A stretch of 12,720 nucleotides of DNA from an uncultured Clostridium sp. (GTDB taxonomy: Bacteria > Bacillota > Clostridia > Lachnospirales > Lachnospiraceae), in assembly GCA_902496665.1 (NCBI GenBank), contig CABVBU010000049.1:1-12720 (forward strand), given 5' to 3'. Made by a program: the position numbers and the translations under genes. Shown piece by piece: positions 1 through 7,247 of the stretch (position 1 is its first letter; each line of letters starts with the position of its first letter). The notes under the pieces were generated by a model that worked only from the letters and a program-made list of their open reading frames with translations, had not been told where the DNA came from and did not search any database.

Positions 1-39
1 CTCTTAATAAGTTTTGCCCTGTCGCTCAAGGCGAGTATT

Positions 40-69
40 ATAATAACAAATCCCCGCGGAAAAGTCAAC
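40..69 (-). promoter_or_regulatory. Strong sigma-70-type promoter firing off the left edge
   Basis: On the minus strand there is a -35 TTGACT (64-69), an 18-bp spacer and a -10 TATTAT (40-45). The stretch upstream of the -35 (about 72-100) is rich in A-tracts on the minus strand and resembles an UP element. The promoter would start transcription near position 33 and read leftward out of the window. The whole cvpA gene lies behind it, so it must serve a gene not visible here. Its strength and A-tracts are like those of stable RNA (tRNA or rRNA) promoters, but that is inference. Confidence 0.6.
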
Positions 70-125
70 ACTTTTTTCCAGTTTTTTTGAAATTATTTCT
101 TTTGTTCGCGCAATTACAACATAAT

Positions 126-161
126 GGGGTGCACTTGCGTTTTCAACGCAAGATGTGCCCC
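126..161. repeat. Stable imperfect hairpin between cvpA and the left-edge promoter
   Basis: The inner arms CTTGCGTT and AACGCAAG pair perfectly around a 3-nt loop. The outer arms GGGGTGCA and TGTGCCCC continue the stem through two wobble pairs after one bulged A, giving about 16 pairs. It lies 85 bp beyond the cvpA stop, so it could end that operon, but neither strand shows a T-run directly after the stem. It could equally be a dispersed palindromic (REP-like) repeat. Confidence 0.5.
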
Positions 162-246
162 AGCTTTACATTTTTCTTTTAAATACCTAATTTCCACCTC
201 ACGCATCGCCTGATAATCCGCATATACGGGGTTCCATCTTCTTCTA

Positions 247-993
247 TTATAAGACGGATCTCACCAGCCCGACTACAAGGTAAGAAAGCATATTGTGATC
301 ATACAGCCACGTCAGCCAAATACTTCCATTAATCTGATCGATCATGCTCTTTCCAATCTCACTGCCCGAAAACAGAGTAAGGACCAGGGAACCCACCCAT
401 ATAAAGATCAGTGCCTCTGCGAGTCCCAGAACCGCGCCGGCGATCTTGTTAAGCCCATACAGGATCGGCAGCCTGGAGATCAAGTTCAGCCAGACTATGA
501 TGATATGAAGGAATGCATAGAATACTATAAACAGCACCGTAAATATGATCACACGGATCACTCGGTCCGCAAGGTATTTTCCCACATAGTCCTCAAAGAC
601 CTGAACTCCCATCTCCTGGTATACTTCTCCGTTGTTATTCTCGATTAGAAGCTTTTTGACCTGATCAGGGATCTCCAGGCTCTCTATAACCGCGCGTTCC
701 CCGGCTTTTCCGGCGAGACCGGCTGTCTGAGCCATCTCTTCCATCTTTTCGTCAAGTCCGCTGGCCTTTAATGCGCTCTCCTTCATCGTTTCATATAAAG
801 CGGTATTATTCTCCAGCCATGCAGTCGTCTGCGGGATCGCTACGCGCACCGCAAACAGCGTGATGAAAAGAGACATCACGGATACCGCTATTTTTATAAA
901 ACCTCTGTAATGACCGTAAAGCATCATCCCGATGAGATACGCTGCAACAGCCACTTCCAGCCAACGGCCGGACAACATCTCCAATATTTCCAT
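247..993 (-). CDS. CvpA-family integral membrane protein
   Basis: This is a small membrane protein of the CvpA/colicin V production family. Members have about four N- and C-terminally clustered membrane segments; their biochemical role is poorly defined (envelope-related in enterobacteria). Counting from the chosen start, hydrophobic segments lie near residues 10-30 (ending in the family-like GHYRGFIK), 31-50, 150-170 (VIIFTVLFIVFYAF) and 183-208. A soluble, partly charged loop covers about 60-145. The frame is open from 1029, but ATG 1029 has no ribosome site. The ATG at 993 is preceded by AGGAG at 5 nt and puts the first membrane helix close to the N-terminus, as usual, giving 248 residues. 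ATG 1008 is an alternative. It is the last gene of the minus-strand cluster, 116 bp after the HAD gene; no promoter was recognised in that gap. Confidence 0.8.
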   Translation of the reverse strand: MEILEMLSGRWLEVAVAAYLIGMMLYGHYRGFIKIAVSVMSLFITLFAVRVAIPQTTAWLENNTALYETMKESALKASGLDEKMEEMAQTAGLAGKAGERAVIESLEIPDQVKKLLIENNNGEVYQEMGVQVFEDYVGKYLADRVIRVIIFTVLFIVFYAFLHIIIVWLNLISRLPILYGLNKIAGAVLGLAEALIFIWVGSLVLTLFSGSEIGKSMIDQINGSIWLTWLYDHNMLSYLVVGLVRSVL

Positions 994-1109
994 CATTTCT
1001 CCTGTCATATACAGGCACGTTCCCTCCATTCAAGGAAGCTCAGCTGTTCCGCTGGCGCGCATATCCGCCGCACCTGCAGGTAAGCATTCACATGTCTGCC
1101 TTTTTCCTG

Positions 1110-1946
1110 TTATATCTGAATCCCCGTAAAGTGACAGATCGCCTTCGCGACGCCCGCCTCATTGTTGGTCTTCGTAATATAATCTGCTGCCACCTTTACA
1201 GACTCCTCTCCATTCTCCATGGCAACACCGATTCCGGCCATGCGGATCATGGAAAGATCGTTCTCCCCGTCTCCAAAGCCCATGGTGGCCTCTCTGGGGA
1301 TCTCAAGGCGTGCGGCAAGACGGATCAGCGCTCCGCCTTTGTCTGCCCCTTCCGCGTTGATCTCGAGGTTATTCGGGATCGACGAGGACACAAGGATCCC
1401 CGGGATCTTCGAAAGTTCCTCTCTCATCCGTTTTCTCGCATCCATGTCACAAAAGAACATGTTGATCTTCTCCGCGTCCTGACCGCGCTCTTTTAAGTAC
1501 GCGACATTGTCCGGAACCGAGTCCCTGGTTCTCCGTACCAGTTCTGCCAATCCTTCCGATGACACGTACTTATAGATATCATTGTAGAATTCCGGCATGG
1601 TATAGCCGATCCCGCCCACATACACGTCATACATGATCTCATCCGGGCTCGTCCGCGCCATCATCATGATCTTTTCCGCCAGTTCCACCGGGATCCGGCA
1701 GGAATCGATGATCTCATTTGTCCGCAGATCAACTACCTGCGCCCCGTTTGTGAGGATCGCATAGTGTACGCCCGGCAGATTTCGAAGTTCATCCGGCAGA
1801 CCGCGCATCGTGCGGCCTGTCGCCGGGACGATCTCGATTCCCTGGGCCGCGCACGCCTTAAACGCCCGCAGGTTCTCCTCCGGAATCCGTTTTTCGTCAT
1901 CCAGCAGTGTTCCATCCATATCCGCCGCAATCAGTCTGATTTCCAT
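1110..1946 (-). CDS. Cof-type HAD-IIB family sugar-phosphatase-like hydrolase
   Basis: This is a 278-residue haloacid dehalogenase-superfamily hydrolase of the Cof/IIB type. These are cytosolic Mg-dependent phosphatases that dephosphorylate sugar phosphates, flavin precursors or similar metabolites; the substrate cannot be read from sequence. All catalytic motifs are present: motif I DMDGT with nucleophile D9 and acid D11, motif II as TGRT (43-46), motif III lysine K203 in ADKGGAL, and motif IV GDGEND (225-230). The large cap domain between about 85 and 195 is the C2b type of this group, and the length is normal. The start is well supported by AGGAG six bases upstream. Its first 16 bases overlap the small ORF before it, so it is probably translated from the same long minus-strand message. 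Confidence 0.92.
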   Translation of the reverse strand: MEIRLIAADMDGTLLDDEKRIPEENLRAFKACAAQGIEIVPATGRTMRGLPDELRNLPGVHYAILTNGAQVVDLRTNEIIDSCRIPVELAEKIMMMARTSPDEIMYDVYVGGIGYTMPEFYNDIYKYVSSEGLAELVRRTRDSVPDNVAYLKERGQDAEKINMFFCDMDARKRMREELSKIPGILVSSSIPNNLEINAEGADKGGALIRLAARLEIPREATMGFGDGENDLSMIRMAGIGVAMENGEESVKVAADYITKTNNEAGVAKAICHFTGIQI

Positions 1947-2188
1947 ATGTTTCTCCTATAATATTCCCAGTCATATCCTACGGGTGATCTTTGCACGCAA
2001 ACATTAGTTCGTGTACATCGGTGAAAAATTTGCGCACCCGGCTCATCGCAAAAGCAATGATCCTGTAGTGCGCAATATTCAGTTCCTATAAGCATGTCTC
2101 CGAATGCCTCATACGCCGCCTGAACACGTTTCAAGCAGCGCACAGGCATTCCATCACACTCTTTATCAGTCAAAGAAATCCTTTTCAT
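1931..2188 (-). CDS. Small cysteine-rich hypothetical protein (85 aa)
   Basis: The product is not recognised. The frame bridges the otherwise empty 219-bp gap between the TPR gene and the HAD gene, overlapping the first by 23 bp and the second by 16 bp, as small operon genes often do. The protein has eight cysteines, with clusters CALQDHCFCDEP and RCTRTNVCV, and an aromatic, basic C-terminus (DWEYYRRNIW). Spaced Cys/His residues would suit metal binding, but no named motif fits. Its codons are more AT-ending and less biased than those of its neighbours, and the ribosome site is weak: AAGAAGG lies too far upstream of the first ATG, and the second ATG at residue 14 is no better. It could be a real minor gene, a recently acquired one, or a chance open frame. 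Confidence 0.45.
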   Translation of the reverse strand: MKRISLTDKECDGMPVRCLKRVQAAYEAFGDMLIGTEYCALQDHCFCDEPGAQIFHRCTRTNVCVQRSPVGYDWEYYRRNIWKSD

Positions 2189-4382
2189 GAAGGATCAGAA
2201 GACCTTCTTTTGTATAGGTCGGGGAGAAGAGTCCCGCGATCTTCTTTCCGAGAGACTTTTTCTCCGCCTTGTCAGCGGCTTCCTCGATCAGGTCTACGGC
2301 TGCTGCCTTTGTCAGGCGGACTTCATCCTCCTCCATCATCTCGATGCGCTCATACAAGGCGAGAAGGCTCTTTCCGGTGATGCTGCAGTCGATCTCCGCG
2401 GCATACTTGCACGCGTACTGGGCGAACTCATCCGGGTCCATCTCTTCCTTATCGTCGTAATCCTCCGGAACGACTTCCTCTGCTGCGGACGCAGTCTCCT
2501 CCGGGAGCTCTGGCTCTTCTTCAGCCACTGGCGCTTTTTTCTGAGGTTTCTCCTGCTTTGCGAAGAGTTTTGCCTTCTTCGGCGGAATGTATTCCTCCGG
2601 CTCCGGTTCTTCCTCGTCCTCTTCGTCTGTTTCCGGCTCGGATGATTCTTCCAGGATGTCCGTTTCCTCTTCCTCGTACTCCGGCTCTTCCTGCGGTGCT
2701 TCAGCTTCTTCCTGTCCCGGCTCCTCTTCTGTCTCCTGCTCCGCGTTTACCACGTCACGGGCGATCTGTTCCTGCTTTTCTGTGGAGCGCTTCAGCGCAG
2801 CTTCCATCTCGGTATCTGCCTCTTTCTGCGCAGACGCGTTCTCATCACTTCCGATATACTGGAACTTGCTTGCAAGGGATGTATTGTGGGCATGGAGTGC
2901 CTCAAGGTTCTCCGGTGTATCGATCAGGACAACGATCATTCCTGAGTGGTCTTTCTCCATCAGATCATCCAGTTCGTTCTGGACAGCATCAGTGAGTCCT
3001 GCCGCATGCTGGATGATCAGGTCTTTTCCTGCCAGCATATCGGCTACCGCGCTGATTCCTCGTTTATTTAACTTTTCACTGCTGATCTTTGCAACCGGAT
3101 TCTTGATGCCGAGCTCACGGTGGATCTCCTTTAAGGAGCTGACAGCCATGGAAAGTCCTTCCTCGTCCGTCTCTGCCTCAATCATGAGATTGTTGGTATC
3201 CAGCATGTCATCCAGGGATTCCAGCTCCAGCTCTCCATCGTCGTCATCCTCTTCCGGAGCCGGGATGTTGCGGACCTGGTTTCTGCGGGCACGTTCACGG
3301 TCGATCTCCGCCTGCTTCTTCGCACGGCGTTCCTCTTCCTCGCGTCTTGCCGCTTCCCGCTCTTCCTCAGCACGGCGGAGAGCTTCCTCTTCCATCTCTT
3401 CCCGCTCTTTTGCGGCGCGGATCGCCAGCTTCTGGCGCTCGATCTCACGCTCTTCTTCGGTCGGGATCGTATTTTCTTCCTCTTCCTGTACTTCCGGTGC
3501 CGCTGTCTGTCCACCTCGGCGGACCTGGCTTAAGTCAGCGATAGTTCTTGTGGCACCCATGTCATCGTCTTCCTCGACAACAGCAGTCCGTCCTTCTTCC
3601 TCCGAGAGTCTGGACATCTCGTCTGCCAGCTTTTTCGCCTGGGCATCCTCATGAATCTGCATGGCAACCTGCTTGGAGGCCTCAGAATCCGGGGTTCCCT
3701 CATCATAATCATTCAGCTCCGGTGCATTTCCGCTGTACTCTTCCTCAACGGCACGCAGCTTTGCCTCGTATTTGTCTCTGTTTTCCACAAGGTCCATCTG
3801 ATATTTGTTCAACGGCGCATACTGGAGCTTCAGATCCATTGCCTTGTCCACATATTTGCCGAGGCCGAATAAGAGCATGATGCGGTCACATGTGGCAACA
3901 CACTTGTCCTCAATCCCGGCTTTGTGGTAAAGGTCAGCCAATTCGTAGAGCCATTTTTCATCCACCTCGGATGCTGTATACACTTCCAGTGCGCGGATCA
4001 GCTGATCCACCGGAGCTTTCTTCGCTTTTAAGATCTTGTAGCGAAGCAGATACTGGCGCGGATCATCCTGCGCGAGATCGCAAAATTCTCTATAGTACGC
4101 CTCCGCTTCGGCGGTACTTCCGTCCTTTAAGGCGAGATCCGCCAACTTATAGAGCAGGCGCTTTCCTACCGGCGCGCGCTCGAATGCCAGGAGCAGAATA
4201 TCCTTCGCCTCCTGGTACTCTTCATTTTTCTCATAGATCTGAGCGATCATGGACAGCAGGCTTGCGTTGCGGACACGGTGCCAGTCAATGGTATCCGCGA
4301 TCTTCATCGCAGTTCCGTAGTCTCCGCGGCTGACCATCTTTTTGATCTGCTCGACTTTAATATTAAACTCGTATTTATCCAT
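2166..4382 (-). CDS. TPR-repeat protein with charged helical regions and a degenerate AAA-like middle
   Basis: This is a 738-residue, very acidic soluble protein of unknown function. Residues 1-200 are helical repeats of TPR type, for example 9-41, 42-75, 76-108 and 141-175, followed by a linker. Residues 310-370 are almost only E, R, K, A and Q, as in a long single alpha-helix. Residues 412-511 resemble the second half of an AAA+ core of the CbxX/SpoVK kind: a Walker-B-like strand KDLIIQHAAGLT without the DE pair, a helix ending in LMEKD, then GMIVVLIDTPENLEAL and NTSLASKFQYI in the place of the usual VVIVAGYPDEM and NPGLRSRF. No Walker A is visible. Residues 540-645 are acidic low complexity, and 648-738 form a final helical domain that could be the lid. 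AGGAG lies 11 nt before the ATG. It sits 45 bp after recR, so co-expression is likely; a partner or scaffold role is inference. Confidence 0.85.
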   Translation of the reverse strand: MDKYEFNIKVEQIKKMVSRGDYGTAMKIADTIDWHRVRNASLLSMIAQIYEKNEEYQEAKDILLLAFERAPVGKRLLYKLADLALKDGSTAEAEAYYREFCDLAQDDPRQYLLRYKILKAKKAPVDQLIRALEVYTASEVDEKWLYELADLYHKAGIEDKCVATCDRIMLLFGLGKYVDKAMDLKLQYAPLNKYQMDLVENRDKYEAKLRAVEEEYSGNAPELNDYDEGTPDSEASKQVAMQIHEDAQAKKLADEMSRLSEEEGRTAVVEEDDDMGATRTIADLSQVRRGGQTAAPEVQEEEENTIPTEEEREIERQKLAIRAAKEREEMEEEALRRAEEEREAARREEEERRAKKQAEIDRERARRNQVRNIPAPEEDDDDGELELESLDDMLDTNNLMIEAETDEEGLSMAVSSLKEIHRELGIKNPVAKISSEKLNKRGISAVADMLAGKDLIIQHAAGLTDAVQNELDDLMEKDHSGMIVVLIDTPENLEALHAHNTSLASKFQYIGSDENASAQKEADTEMEAALKRSTEKQEQIARDVVNAEQETEEEPGQEEAEAPQEEPEYEEEETDILEESSEPETDEEDEEEPEPEEYIPPKKAKLFAKQEKPQKKAPVAEEEPELPEETASAAEEVVPEDYDDKEEMDPDEFAQYACKYAAEIDCSITGKSLLALYERIEMMEEDEVRLTKAAAVDLIEEAADKAEKKSLGKKIAGLFSPTYTKEGLLILHEKDFFD

Positions 4383-4399
4383 TTCTTTCGCATCTCCTG

Positions 4400-4428
4400 A
4401 AACCGCCCAGCTGTCCAGCTGCCGGTTT
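4400..4428. other. Hairpin in the recR-TPR gene junction
   Basis: AAACCG (4400-4405) pairs with CGGTTT (4423-4428), and inside it AGCTG pairs with CAGCT around a 2-nt loop. On the minus-strand message the hairpin begins at the first base of the recR stop codon and ends a few bases before the AGGAG of the TPR gene. No U-run follows, so it is not a standard terminator. It may moderate read-through, mRNA stability or access to the ribosome site. Confidence 0.45.
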
Positions 4429-5027
4429 TATAACTCCACCCGGCCTTCTAATGCCCGAAGAAGTGTGACTTCGTCAATATATTCCAGATCGCCTCCCACC
4501 GGAACACCGCTGGCGATCCTTGTCACCTTGATTCCTGTCGGTTTGATCAGTTTGCTTATGTACATTGCGGTCGTCTCGCCCTCAAGGCTTGAGTTTGTGG
4601 CGATAATAACTTCCTTTACTTCCTCTGTCTGAAGGCGCATCATCAACTCTTTTAATTTGATATCTCCCGGTCCGATTCCAAGCATCGGGGAGATCGCGCC
4701 GTGAAGCACATGGTACACCCCGTCGAATTTGCCCGTTTTCTCGTATGCCGCCAGATCGCGCGGGTTCTCCACGACCATGATCACGCTGTGGTCCCTGGTC
4801 TGACTCCGGCAGATCGGGCAGAGTTCCTGATCCGTCAAGGTAAAGCACTCCTTACAGTAATGAACATTGTGCTTCGCGTCGCGGATCGAGCTGGAGAGAC
4901 GCTCTACCTGTTCCTCCGGCATGTTGATGATATGGAATGCCAGACGCTGGGCTGTCTTGTTTCCGATCCCCGGAAGTTTCGACAGCTCCTCGATCAATTT
5001 TGATATCTGACTGCTGTAGTAATCCAT
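4428..5027 (-). CDS. recR: Recombination mediator protein RecR
   Basis: RecR works with RecO (and RecF) in the cytosol to load RecA onto SSB-coated single-stranded DNA during gap repair. At 199 residues it has the standard length. Visible parts in order are a helix-hairpin-helix DNA-binding segment around LPGIGNKTAQRLAFH (18-32), a four-cysteine zinc site C58, C61, C70 and C73, and a Toprim domain from about residue 81. The Toprim part includes VENPRDL, the conserved NSSLEGETTA stretch, and GVPVGGDLEYID near the C-terminus. The start lies 2 bp after the ybaB stop, so the two genes are very probably translated from one transcript. The dnaX-ybaB-recR order is a widely conserved bacterial arrangement, which supports the call. 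Confidence 0.98.
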   Translation of the reverse strand: MDYYSSQISKLIEELSKLPGIGNKTAQRLAFHIINMPEEQVERLSSSIRDAKHNVHYCKECFTLTDQELCPICRSQTRDHSVIMVVENPRDLAAYEKTGKFDGVYHVLHGAISPMLGIGPGDIKLKELMMRLQTEEVKEVIIATNSSLEGETTAMYISKLIKPTGIKVTRIASGVPVGGDLEYIDEVTLLRALEGRVEL

Positions 5028-5029
5028 AA

Positions 5030-5380
5030 TTAGAAGGAAAGCCCTCCCAGGTTTCCGAGGCCGCCTGTGAGTTCGGACATCACTGCGCTGGACTCAGCTT
5101 CCATCTGGTGGAATGCCTCGTTTGTAGCCGCAACGATAAGGTCCTCAAGCATCTCAACGTCATCCGGATCTACTGCCTCCGGAGAGATCTTTACAGCGAC
5201 AACTTCTTTTTTACCGGATACGGTAACGGATACAGCTCCGCCGCCTGCTGTTGCTGTGTACTGCTTCTCCTCAAGCTCTTTTGTTTTCTCTTCCATCTGG
5301 CGCTGCATTCTCTGCGCCTGTTTCATAAGATTTGTCATATTGCCCGGCATACCGCCCGGGAAACCGCCACGTCTTGCCAT
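5030..5380 (-). CDS. ybaB: YbaB/EbfC family nucleoid-associated DNA-binding protein
   Basis: Members of this family are small dimeric proteins that bind DNA and coat or compact the nucleoid. At 116 residues this one has the normal size. It shows a Gly/Pro/Met-rich N-terminus, a long helix (about 15-40, with QAQRMQRQMEEKTKEL), the beta-sheet core with the conserved GGGAVSVTVSGKKEVVAVKI, the PDDVEMLEDLI helix and a Gly-rich tail. The start is firm: AGGAGG sits 9 nt upstream of the ATG. It lies between dnaX and recR, the position usual for this family. A structured 142-bp gap separates it from dnaX, so its level could be set partly independently of dnaX. Confidence 0.96.
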   Translation of the reverse strand: MARRGGFPGGMPGNMTNLMKQAQRMQRQMEEKTKELEEKQYTATAGGGAVSVTVSGKKEVVAVKISPEAVDPDDVEMLEDLIVAATNEAFHQMEAESSAVMSELTGGLGNLGGLSF

Positions 5381-5416
5381 GGTGTAATTCCTCCTGAATA
5401 TTCATTATTTTCTATG

Positions 5417-5521
5417 TGGCTGTCTTACAGCCATTTTTCGCTCCCGTTGGGTGGGAGTAACGGGTCCTGTTTTCAGCTTTCGACCCAGATATTTTATTAT
5501 TAATCGCAGCATGTTGCTGCG
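5417..5521 (-). other. Structured dnaX-ybaB intergenic RNA with three hairpins
   Basis: Read on the minus strand, three hairpins follow the dnaX stop. The first is a 7-bp stem CGCAGCA/TGCTGCG (5505-5521). The second is CCCGTT/AACGGG (5443-5464), which competes with an overlapping CTCCC/GGGAG pairing (5441-5457). The third is a 7-bp stem TGGCTGT/ACAGCCA (5417-5433). The strong ybaB ribosome site follows. None is followed by a clear U-run, so these may be processing, stability or partial attenuation signals rather than terminators. No known riboswitch class was recognised. Confidence 0.45.
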
Positions 5522-5522
5522 G

Positions 5523-7241
5523 CTAATCTTCGATCGTGATATCCATATGGATATTTTCCCTCAGCTCATCATCGCTGATGTAGCGTGTATCCATCCGTTC
5601 CCCGCTTTCCCGGACACGGGATTTAAAGTACAGGGATTTTCCGTATTTCTGTTCCACATACCGTTCCAGATCCCCGAGAACACTCGGGCGGCTTCCGATG
5701 GCAAAGTTCATCGGATCATTGAATACGATGCAGAGACAGCTGTCGCCCGCCGGTTCCACGACCGTCTCCCGGAAACTGGGGCGGATGGACATGCCCATGT
5801 CGCGGACGATCTTTCCCCACTCGTTGCGGATCATGTTGAGATCTTCCAGCTGGGCTTTCGGCAGGGATACGGTCCTCGGCTCATAATTCTGGCCGGCACC
5901 TTGCGGGTTCTGCATATCTGCCGGATTCTGTGCGGGCTGCCCTGAGGGGGCCATGCCGTTTCCCGGCGCACCAGCGCCGCTGTAAACCGGCTGTGCATAT
6001 GCCTGCGGAGGGATCTGCTGCCCGGCATTTATCATTGGATCGCCGCCCATTCCGGCAGTCTGTGCCGGAACATAGCCGCCCGCGGACATTTCCTCCACCA
6101 TGCGCTCCAGCTTCTCCAGCCGTTCCAGAACAGAATCCATGCTCTGTTCCATCTCCGGCTTTGTGAGCTTGATGAACGCGAGCTCGATCAGCACACGTTT
6201 CTGATTCGCGAAGCGGATCTGGTTCGACAGTTCCGAGAACACGCGGATATACCGCATCAATGTATTCTCATCTACAAGTGCCGCGTCTTCCCGCAGCTGT
6301 GTCAGATTATCCTCTGACATATCTAAAAGGTCTTCCGCGTCATCTGCTGTCCTTAAAAGCAACAGATTGCGGAGAAACCAGATAAAATCCACTACAAACT
6401 GGGACAGTTCCCGGCCTTGGACTACCATCTCCTCGAGTTTCAGGATGCAGTCCTTTGTCCGGTTCTCCCGGATCGCATGGAACAGGTCCCGGAATACGCT
6501 GTTGTCCACAGCACCGAGAACGTCCAGCACATGCTCATAGGTCAGTGTCTCGCCGAAATGGAACGCCGCGCACTGGTCCAGGAGACTTAAGGCGTCTCGC
6601 ATGGAACCGTCTCCGGCTTTTGCCACGTAGCGGAGTGCTTTGTCCTCCACCGGCATGTTTTCTGCTTCTGTCAATTCCTTCAGCCGGGCCGTGATCGTGT
6701 CCAGCGTAATTCGCCGGAAATCATATCTCTGGCATCTGGAAAGCACCGTGATCGGGATCTTATGAACCTCCGTGGTCGCAAGGATAAAGATCACGTAGGA
6801 CGGCGGCTCCTCAAGTGTCTTTAATAAGGCGTTGAACGCGCCTGTGGACAGCATGTGGACCTCGTCGATGATGTATACACGATATTTTCCTTCCGTCGGC
6901 GGGTACTGGACCTGTTCCCGGATCTCACGGATATTCTCGACGCCGTTGTTGGACGCAGCATCGATCTCCACCACGTTTAAGGATGTTCCAGCTAAGATCT
7001 GCTTGCAGCTTGGACATTCCCCACAGGGGCTTCCGTCCACCGGGTGTTCGCAGTTTACCGCCCGGGCCAGGATCTTTGCCACCGTCGTTTTACCCGTTCC
7101 GCGGGTTCCGCAGAAAAGATATGCATGGCCGATCCTGCCAGAATCGATCTGATTCTGTAAGGTTTTAACGATATGGTCCTGGCCTTTTACATCCGCGAAT
7201 ACCTGCGGGCGCCATTTCCTATATAACGCTTGATATGACAT
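5523..7241 (-). CDS. dnaX: DNA polymerase III subunit gamma/tau
   Basis: DnaX is the ATPase motor of the clamp loader, which opens the sliding clamp and places it on primed DNA; the tau form also tethers the polymerase. The 572-residue protein opens with the hallmark MSYQALYRKWRPQVF. It carries Walker A GTRGTGKT (45-52), a zinc site C64, C73, C76 and C79, Walker B IIDEVH (124-129), sensor 1 LATTEVHKIP (154-163) and the SRC arginine-finger motif (168-170). Next come the lid and collar domains, a Gly/Gln/Pro-rich linker (about 385-450) and a C-terminal domain ending in DITIED, as in Gram-positive DnaX. The ATG is 6 bp after the pfk stop, with GGAG inside the pfk end, so translation is probably coupled to pfk. 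No slippery A-run for a gamma frameshift is apparent. Confidence 0.98.
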   Translation of the reverse strand: MSYQALYRKWRPQVFADVKGQDHIVKTLQNQIDSGRIGHAYLFCGTRGTGKTTVAKILARAVNCEHPVDGSPCGECPSCKQILAGTSLNVVEIDAASNNGVENIREIREQVQYPPTEGKYRVYIIDEVHMLSTGAFNALLKTLEEPPSYVIFILATTEVHKIPITVLSRCQRYDFRRITLDTITARLKELTEAENMPVEDKALRYVAKAGDGSMRDALSLLDQCAAFHFGETLTYEHVLDVLGAVDNSVFRDLFHAIRENRTKDCILKLEEMVVQGRELSQFVVDFIWFLRNLLLLRTADDAEDLLDMSEDNLTQLREDAALVDENTLMRYIRVFSELSNQIRFANQKRVLIELAFIKLTKPEMEQSMDSVLERLEKLERMVEEMSAGGYVPAQTAGMGGDPMINAGQQIPPQAYAQPVYSGAGAPGNGMAPSGQPAQNPADMQNPQGAGQNYEPRTVSLPKAQLEDLNMIRNEWGKIVRDMGMSIRPSFRETVVEPAGDSCLCIVFNDPMNFAIGSRPSVLGDLERYVEQKYGKSLYFKSRVRESGERMDTRYISDDELRENIHMDITIED

Positions 7242-7247
7242 TCTCTA

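Noticed and set aside
1030..1109. 10-bp palindrome ACCTGCAGGT between the HAD and CvpA genes
   Set aside because: Short self-complementary sequence without arms or flanking signals; likely chance.
2587..3654. Long plus-strand open frame of 355 codons, very rich in serine
   Set aside because: It is the antisense shadow of the Glu/Arg-rich coding region of the TPR protein; GAG/GAA codons read as serine codons on the other strand. No ribosome site or domain supports it.
5870..6090. Programmed frameshift in dnaX producing a short gamma form
   Set aside because: No A-rich slippery heptamer was seen in the linker-coding region; single-product translation is the simpler reading.
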